In this document: piece after piece, positions 47,901 to 56,900 of the stretch | Layout: each line of letters begins with the position of its first letter | Position numbering within the stretch: position 1 is the first letter of the stretch | DNA from: Combretum micranthum | Taxonomy: Eukaryota > Streptophyta > Magnoliopsida > Myrtales > Combretaceae | Length of the DNA: 64,000 bases | Assembly (NCBI GenBank): GCA_024138025.1 | Contig: JAMXBD010000814.1 | Coordinates: forward strand, 62,001-126,000 | Reading direction: 5' to 3' | The notes under the pieces: generated by a model | Told to the model about the DNA's origin: nothing | The model's input: the letters and a program-made list of their open reading frames with translations, nothing else | Databases searched by the model: none | Program-made: the position numbers and the translations under genes

Positions 47901-50900
47901 CTTCCAAAGAAAGAACTTGCATTACCCTTGGATTAATCAAAGCACAGTCTAATCGCCTGAGAATAAGATTGGAAGAGCAACAATTGGACCATGTCTAATG
48001 ATTTCCAGCTGTACAAATCTCCTCTAAGTCAGCTTGGTAACAGAAATCATTGAAATCCTCCATTCCTTTAGAAAAAACAACGTTTCCCCTAAGTTGATCC
48101 TCTAGACTCCTGCATTCATTGAAATCCCCCATAATTAAAAATGATGTTCTTCAAACTCAACAAGTCCCCCCATAGACTTCTCCCTTGCTCAACTAAATTT
48201 GCTCCATAAACCGAAGAGATAACACAAACAAAATCTTTGCTCAGTAACTTTGCAACGAACTTGGATCAACTGGTCGGAAACCAATATGGCCTCCACATCC
48301 CAAATTAAAGGGTTCCACCCTACACAAAGTCTCCCATTCCGATTAGGCAGAAGGCGCCAATCCGGTAGAATACGGTTCTAAATCAATTGTGTATTATGAG
48401 ACTTGACTTCTATTTCCGATAAACACACAAGAGACAAAATATTCTCCTTACAAAAATTCACAATTTCTTTACATTTCTTTAGGTCATTTAGAACTCTAAT
48501 GTTCAAAGAACCAATCATCATATATACAAAAAAAGAAGAAGATGGTGTTTGTTAACAAGAAGGGGATGATGAGGACATGCGCCTATCCTCCACCTCTCTA
48601 TGCTTCTTCTCTTGGACCCTCTTTTTCTTTGATTTCTTCTATTTAACTTTAGGACTATCTAAGACCATTTGAGTAAGATCAAGAGCCGCCACATCCTGAT
48701 GTAATATCTCTTAACTAGAGCCCACAAATCCTTGAAGGAGGTACAAAGGATGAAGATGAACATTCTTCTCCATTTCAAGAATTATCACCAAAAAAACCCA
48801 ATTCCTCAACTCCACAAGAATCCTCACCTGGAACCTGCCCATTGGAAGTATCTATACCACGTATGCCCAACCTACCAATAGATAAACTACTCTCTTCAAA
48901 AGGATTGGTAGAAAGCTCAGAAGCCATGGTTGATTTACCTTTTCCAAGAGTGATTGGTGCATGAGCAGCAACAAAGTCCTTTCCCCCATCTGTAAATCCT
49001 ATTACTTGTATAGGACTATTTCCAACACCAAAAACGGCGTAGGCTGAGAAAAATGAGATGTCTCAATAGGTGCTTCCCACTAAACATTAGATGGTTCTCT
49101 AAAAGGCAATTCAACAACACCAACATTAGAACACTTTGCATCACTATGTCTAAAGACACGGCATTTTGAATATCTCGGGTGGAGTATGTGATACTCAAGA
49201 TCCACCCTATGAATTGATCCATCGCACATTCTATATTAAAGTCTTTTATAAACTCTCCATCCGCCTCCATTTCCACCGAGGCTCTTGCATGCCGAACACG
49301 AGAGTTAGTCACCGTGACAATATCTACTTGAAGCGATTTTCCAATAGCACTCACCGCATAACTAACACCTTCATTATGAAGGAACTCGTTAGGCACTCCC
49401 CAAAGCTTCACCCACACCAGCATTTTTCTTGCAAGTACTTGGTTCAAAGTCATACCCATGCTATCTTTCAAGCACCAAAAGACAGTTGGCAAGAAACCAT
49501 GGTTACCTTAAAACCTTGAGCAAAGAAAATTCATCATTGAATTTAAACAAAAAGTAACCATAACCATTTGATAGAACATCAACAAGACCTTGCTTACCCC
49601 ATAAAGCCTTTGCTATGCATTGTACTAAAGGGAAAGGAGGGCTTTTTCCCAAAAAAAAAAACCCAACTAAAGTGTTCTTTCATAACATGTCCCCTAACTC
49701 CGAAACCGATTTGGGTGGTTTGACTCGAATCCTCCCATTAACACAAGGAAGAGGAAAATAATTTAAAGCCATATTAATTTCCAAGTTGTTCTCCTTTACT
49801 ATAGAAATTTCCCTATTCACTCCAATTTTTCTGGCTTAAAACCACCACTACAAAGGAAGCAGTAGGTTTAGAACAAGGTCGCACCTAGGAGACTTCTTTA
49901 GAGCCAACCTCAATCCGACTATCAACTTCCACAGTTTTGTTTGCATGTTCCTTTTGAGTGGAGTCCGAATAGGACTCAACTGACTTACCTATATTCACTT
50001 TGTTGTTGATACTCTCATTAAAAACAGACACCAAACTAATGCTACTTCTCGAAACACCTCCAGCGGAACCAAAGTTGCTAGATTCCAGCCAAGACATCTT
50101 GAAACTTCAATGAGAACCATCCAAAACCCCACCCGACAAGGTGATGAAATTAGAGAGTATTTGAAAAGTATATTTCATTTATAATTTGTACAAGAATACA
50201 TCTATTTATACAAAAAATTTGTGACTACTGATCTACCTTGCCTACCATACTATTAATTGTGACTATTGGTTTTCCTTACTACCATACTATTAATTGTGAC
50301 TATTGGTCTACCTTACCTACCATACTATTAATTACATTGTTAATATAATACTAATAATATTACACGTATATCAACACTCCCCTCAAGTTGGAGCATAGAT
50401 ATCACACATGCCCAACTTGCAAACTAAAGTATGATAGGTCCTGTGACACAACCTTTAGTAAATACATCAGCCAGTTGCTTATCAGATGTCACATGATGTA
50501 AATTCAAGGCACCATTATTCAATTTTTCTTTGATGAAGTGTCGATCAATCTCTATGTGCTTGGTTCTATCATGTTGAACTGGATTTTGTGCTATATTAAT
50601 AGCAGCTTTATTGTCACAATACAAGGACAGTGTATCTTTGCTTGATAGACTTAATTCTTCTAATATCTTCTGTACCCACAGAAGCTCACAAACCCCTTGA
50701 GCCATAGCTCTGTATTCTGCTTCAGCACTTGATCGAGCAACTACATTTTGTTTCTTGCTTCCATGTTACTAGATTTCCTCCTACAAAAGTACAGTAGCCA
50801 GTGGTGGATCTTCTATCACTTGGAGATCCAGCCCAATCTGCATCTGTAAAGCATTCTATCTGAAGGTGACCATGTTTGGCAAATAGTAGTCCTTTTCCGG

Positions 50901-53900
50901 GAGCAGACTTCAGATATCTCAAGATGCGAAATACTGCTTGCATGTGTGATTCTCGTGGATCATGCATAAATTGACTCACTAGACTGACTGCATATGCAAT
51001 GTCGGGTCTAGTATGAGAGAGATATTAGTCTTCCTACCAATCTCTGATATCTCCCTAAATCAACTGCATCACCAATTCCAACTTGTAGCTTATGGTTGTT
51101 TTCAATAGGAGATTCAGCTGGCTTACAACCTAACATGCCAGTTTCTTCCAGGAGATCCAGAATATATTTTCTCTGAGAAATGAAGATACCTTTCTTTGAT
51201 CTGGCAACTTCAATTCCTAAGAAATATTGCAGTTTTCCCAGATCCTTGATTTCAAATTCCTGGGCCAAAAGTTTCTTCAATCGAGCTATCTCCTTTTCAT
51301 CATCTCCTGTCAATACTATATCATCAACATAAACTATGAAATAGTAATTTTACCCTTGTTATGTTTAATAAATAGAGTATGATCTGCATTGCTCTGTTGA
51401 TAGCCGAAAGAAGTCATAGCTTTGCTGAATCTGTCGAACCATGCTCTAGGAGATTGCTTTAATCCATATAATGCCTTTTTCAGTCTGCATACTTTCCCAT
51501 GTGTTGTTTCAGTATCAAATCCAGGTGGGATCTCCATATACACTTCTTCTTCTAAATCTCCATGTAAAAAGGCATTTTTCACATCAAACTGCTGTAAATC
51601 CCAATCAAGATTGGCTGCACATGATAACAAGATTCTGATTGTGTTCATTTTTGCTACTGGAGCAAAAGTTTCCTGGTAGTCTACCCCATACGTTTGAGTG
51701 AATCCTTTAGCCACCAATCTAGCTTTGAACCTATCAATTGATCCATCAGCTTTGTGTTTTACAGTAAACACCCATTTGCAGCCTACCAGTTTCTTTCCAG
51801 GTGGAGAGGTAACAAGCTCCCAAGTCTCATTCTTAGTCAAGGCTTTCATTTCTTCAATCATTGCTCCCTTCCATTTTGGATCATTGAGTGCTTCCTTCCA
51901 ATCCTGTGGAATAGACACAGACGAAATGGACAAGGCAAAACCTCTATAGGTAGGAGATAAAGAATCATAGGAAACAAAATTAGAAATGGGATGTTTAGTA
52001 CAGGCTCTAACACCTTTTCTTTGAGAAATAGGTTTATCTAAATCATCAAAAAATAACTCACCAGAAGAGGATGATTCTTGGCAGCGGAGAGTAGGTTGCA
52101 CGATGACTTCTTCTGTTGTGTCTTTGTTTCTCCTTGAGTACCTCTTCAAATCAGGTTTATCCAAACGTCCAATTTTCTCCCCCTGGATTATAGTCTCCTT
52201 CTGATCATCACTTGTTCTTGGGGTAAGATCAATGAGGGTCACAGTACTAGGTATCATCTCTTCCTTTGCATTATTCTCCCCCTGAAGAGATGATGGAGTT
52301 GGATTGTAGTAAGGTTCAGTTTCTCTGAAAGTAACATCCATACTCACAAAATACTTCCTAGATGGAGGGTGGTAGCATCTGTAACCTTTTTGTGTCGGCG
52401 AGTACCCAATAAACACACACTTAAGGGCTCTTGGATCTAGTTTCCCAGCATCCTTAGTATGAACAAAACAAACACATCCAAAAACCTTTGGAGGGACAGT
52501 GTATGTGTTATGTCCTGTTAAGATTTCTAAAGGACTCTTGTAGTTAAGGACTCTAAGAGGCATTCGGTTGATCAGATATGCAGCAACTAGAATTGCATTG
52601 CCCCAGTAAGGCTTAGGAAGATTCATGGTAAACATAAGAGATCTAGCAACTTCCAAAAGATGCCGATTCTTCCTCTCAGCTACCCCATTCTGTGCACTTG
52701 TATAGGGACAACTAGTTTGATGAATTATCCCATGTGACCTTAAATAAGAATCAAATCTTTCATTCATGTATTCAGTGCCATTATCAGTCCTAAGAATTTT
52801 TATTTTAGCATCAAATTGGGTGCAAACCATCTTATGAAAAGACTGAAAGCAAGAAAACACATCACTCTTAGCCTTAAGTAAATAGACCCAAGTCATCCTG
52901 GTGCAACAATCAATAAAAGTGACAAACCATCGATTACCAGACAAGGAAGTAGTCTGAGTAGGACCCCAAACATCAGAATGAATAGTCATGAAAGGAAACT
53001 GGCTTTTATTATTAATCAAAGGATAAGAGTTTCGAGAATGTTTTGCATATTCGCAAGGATCACAAACTAATGAATCAAACTGAGTCTTTGAAAACAAACT
53101 AGGAAATAATTTACTTAACACAAAAAAGGAGGGATGTCCCAAACGCCTATGCCATTGCAAGATTTCTTGATTAACATCTTTATTTTCCCCATAAAAAACC
53201 TGTTGGAGACTAGATCCTTGACTTTCATCCAACATATATAAGCCATCGTGCAATCTACCACTGCCAATCCTCTTCCCTGTTTGAAGATCCTGAAAGACAC
53301 AATGATCAGGAAAAAACTCAATTTTACAGTTGAGATTTTTTGTAAGTGTACTGACAGATAACAGATTGACAGGAAATTGAGGGACATGAAGCACAGAGGA
53401 TAGTTTGATATGGGAGTACAGAAAACAGAACCTGTTCCAGAAACTGGAGTAAAAGAGCCATCGGCTATTCGGACATTGTCCTTATTTAAACATGGTGAGT
53501 ATTCAAGAAGATTTTTTGAGGAGCCCGTCATGTGTCTATTCGCACCAGAATCAATAATCCAATGATTAGTATCAAGGGTAGCAGAAAAAGCATTACCTGA
53601 CTGCACAAAGTTGGATTTGGCACCGGAGGAAGATTCTTTATGAGACATCAGACGCTTAAGATACTGAATCTCATCAGGAGAAAAGAAGTCAGAGGGAGTC
53701 ATCTCAGGAGTTGTTATAGTTTCAGACAAATTTGCCCGAGTAGAATTAACTCGTTTGCCTCCACGACCTCTCGTTGGGCGTCCATGTAATTTCCAGCAAG
53801 TCTCTTTGTATGACGTGGTCTTCCACAATAATCACATCGCAAATGATCCTTATTAGAACTTTGGGTTTTCAGCTGCTCAGATGAATCACTAGCTGCTACT

Positions 53901-56900
53901 AAACCAGATTTTTCAACTTGTGGGATATAGAGCATGGTATTGCGTCTGCTCTCTTCCTGCTGAACATAGGAATATGCTTCCTCAAGAGAAGGAAAAGGGG
54001 TCTTACCCAGAACATGAACTCTAATCTGATCAAATTCATTGTTCAGTCCGGCCAAGAAATCATAGACCCTTTCTTTTGCAAGCAGTTTCTGAAATTTGAC
54101 TGCATCTTCAGTACAATCAGCCTGAAAATCTTGATAATAGTCAAGCTCTTGCCACAGGCCATTCAACTCAGAAAAATACTGCGAGATTGTCATCTCTCCT
54201 TGCTTCAAACCATGGACTTTGTTTCGAATCTCATAAATCTGGGCATCATTTCCCACTTGTGAATAGGTGAGAGTAACAGAATTCCATATTTTTGCTGCTG
54301 TGTCAAGCAATAAGTATGTCCTTGAAATTTGGGGCTGCATGGAATTGATAAGCCATGACATTACCAGCGAATTTTCAGAATCCCACTGGTTGAATGTTGG
54401 ATCAGTTGTTGCTGGTTTGACTTTAGTACCAGTAATATAATCCTGCATTCCCCTAGCTTTGATAAATAATAAACAAGACCGTGACCAGGCAAGGTAATTA
54501 TTTCCATCAAGCTTGACAGGGCTAATTTGCAGTGAAGGATTATCAGTACTAATAGCTGCAATTTTCTTATCACTTTCCATATTGAAAAAAGAAGAAAAAA
54601 GAGATACCAGAACAATCCAAAAAAAAAAATATCGAGTCGGAACAGTACGTCGGAACAGTACACTTCGTCGGCGAAAGAAGAAAAAAAGGACAAGCAACGA
54701 CCGGAAAAGGGCTGTCGATCCTAACGCCACTTGCCGGAGGTGTTTTTGATGTCCCACGCGCCCTCACGCGCCGGCGCGTGAATATAGACGCGTCCTCCTT
54801 GGCAGCGCGTGTAGCTCACGCGCTGCTCCGTTGGCCGCCGTGACCTCCAGAAACCCTAATCGGCGGATGGCCTTCCTCCCTAGCTAGGCTGTGTCGAAAA
54901 AAATAGGTCGGAAAAGACGACTAAACCTAATCCATTCGCTTATACCAAAACGAAAGGAGTTTGGAAAAGAAAATTATGACCTAAAAATGGTTTTAGGCTC
55001 TGATACCATGATGAAATTAGAGAGTATTTGAAAAGTATATTTCATTTATAATTTGTACAAGAATACATCTATTTATACAAAAAATTTGTGACTACTGATC
55101 TACCTTGCCTACCATACTATTAATTGTGACTATTGGTTTTCCTTACCTACCATACTATTAATTGTGACTATTGGTCTACCTTACCTACCATACTATTAAT
55201 TACATTGTTAATATAATACTAATAATATTACACGTATATCAACACAAGGCCTAAGGAGCAATGCCATGGAAAAACACCCTTCTTCTTCTACGCAAAAAAG
55301 GTCTTCATGACTAGAACAAACCAAAAGGTCACGAGAAGAAAGCATTTAGGGATGGAGCAGCCTAGGGTTTGTGAGATTTAGGGCTAGGTCAACTAGGGTT
55401 TTGAGTTTAAGGCTAGGTCGGGGTAGAGTGACGTGTTTTAGGATTAGGTCAGCCTGAGGTTACGTGTTTTAGGGTCAGATCAGTCTAGGGTTACATGTTT
55501 AAGGCATGGAGTGAGCTAGGGTTCCGTGTATAGGCTCAAGTTTTGTGTTTAGGGGTCACAAAAGCTAGTTTTCAGGGTTGCAACAGATAAGGTGAAGGAG
55601 GGTGACATCTTTGGGGCGAGGGGACGGGAAGGGGATTGAGAGAGAGGAAGAGAGAGGGGCGATGATGGGAGAGGGGACAGCGTGAAGGAGGAAGAAGAAG
55701 ATGAAAGGAGAAGGAGGGGGGTGGGGGTGGGGGTGCGCCTAGAGAGAAGGGAAAGGGTTTTCTCTCGCTACACTACATGGTTCTTTTAGTTTGTTGGTCC
55801 ACCTTTCATGAGGACGAACAAAGCTCAATTCAATGAATAGTAAATCTCACAGACACAGAATTTGCTTTAGCTTCCAATTTGAATAACATGCCAATACACA
55901 TCCACACAATAGTCAGCATGCATAAACCCATAACCAGATGCACTCACAGTAGATAACATGAATCCAGACAAGCACACCTACATCCAACCATACACCAAAA
56001 CCATTGCCTCCCCCCCAACCCAACCCACATCTTAGATTGTGATTTGTGAATTGAATTGGATCAAGGATTGGAGAAAGGTCAATTGACTTTGTCTTTTGTT
56101 TAATCTTGTTCTTCTTCTTCTTCTTTTTTTTGGTGGGTTTGGGGTTTTGGGGGGGTGGTGTGGTGTGGTTTTTTGTGTGTTTGGGGGGGGGGGGGGGGGG
56201 GGGGGGGGGGAGGAGGGGGGGTGTGTGGGGGGTTTGGTTAGGTTTGGTGGGAGTAGGGTTGGTTGATATCAACAGATTAAGGATAAAAATGGTGTCTTTT
56301 TTCAAAAAGATTTCACAAATCCCTCCATACGAAAAAAAAAAAATCCTAGAAATAGATAACTTAAACTTGTCTCTTGAAAAAATAAGGTTGCAAGTGGCCA
56401 ACCTCATCTCATTAATAGACAAGGTCGCTGTTAATACAACAATCTCGTCTCTTGAAGAGACGAGAACAACTTGCCTAATTTTGGGATTATTTTATTTTTA
56501 TCTCAGCAGTACTTTTGTAATTTTTTTAAAAAATGTCTATTAATTTCCTTTTCCCTAATATCAAAATCTGAATTATTAAAATTAAGTCAAAAGTGCTTTG
56601 GAGCATCTCACATGCCCTTTAGTCGTGTTGAACATAGGTGTGTAAACTCATATGTATATTTTAATTTCAAGGCATGATGGTAGAATATTGGACACGTATT
56701 CTAGTAGTCATCAGTTTCAACAAAATGTATACCGAAAAAAATTTGAGCATTGACCAACACTACATATAGCTAAATGAAAGAAAAAAGTGTGTTTCCATTC
56801 GGATAAACCTTACACCCATTATATGTATGTAGAGAATGCATTACACAAGTGGCCTTTTAATAACATCTAAGCTAACCTTGAGAATAAAGATCCTTCTACT

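Larger units (their letters stand above)
50142..55244 (-). mobile_element. Copia 2: Ty1/copia retrotransposon with frameshifted coding region, nested in LINE 1
   Basis: LTRs lie at 50142-50376 and 55009-55244, starting TGATGAAATTAG, ending TATCAACA. The 5-bp duplication CAAGG is at 50137-50141 and 55245-55249. The primer-binding site TGGTATCAGAGCC and polypurine tract are present. The LTRs differ by one C, so insertion is very recent. Yet the interior is split by five 1-2-base shifts. It is related to copia 1 in domain order but is clearly a different family. Confidence 0.92.
44217..55831 (-). mobile_element. LINE 1: L1-type element, ~6.5 kb net, split by copia 2 and a hAT element
   Basis: A 16-bp target duplication AATGAATAGTAAATCT lies at 44201-44216 and 55832-55847. 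The left edge starts with a T run (poly(A) tail on the minus strand), as expected for target-primed LINE insertion. Minus-strand order: 5' UTR (55831-55250), ORF1 pieces (50097-48950), endonuclease (about 48530-47900), RT (about 46812-45300) and C-terminal Cys/His region (45236-44759). Subtracting copia 2 leaves about 6.5 kb, the size of a full-length plant L1. Many stops and frameshifts make it inactive; the RT motif reads FADE, not FADD, near 45,805. Confidence 0.88.
34554..56876 (-). other. PSAT1-like intron D-E, 22.3 kb, transposon-filled
   Basis: Donor GTTAGC at 56876 and acceptor TGTAG at 34554 join in phase (AG|G Arg codon). Contents from right to left: MITE copy 3, poly-G tract, LINE 1 (with copia 2 and hAT inside), copia 1, Pack-MULE. 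Remaining unannotated intron pieces (34,554-35,379; 37,395-38,863; 43,779-44,200; 55,848-56,145; 56,565-56,876) show no gene. Without the mobile elements the intron would be about 3.1 kb. Confidence 0.8.

Noticed and set aside
55913..56543. Proline-rich (minus) and glycine-rich (plus) frames of 145-169 codons
   Set aside because: Product of the G-rich low-complexity tract and adjacent MITE; no homology or splice context.
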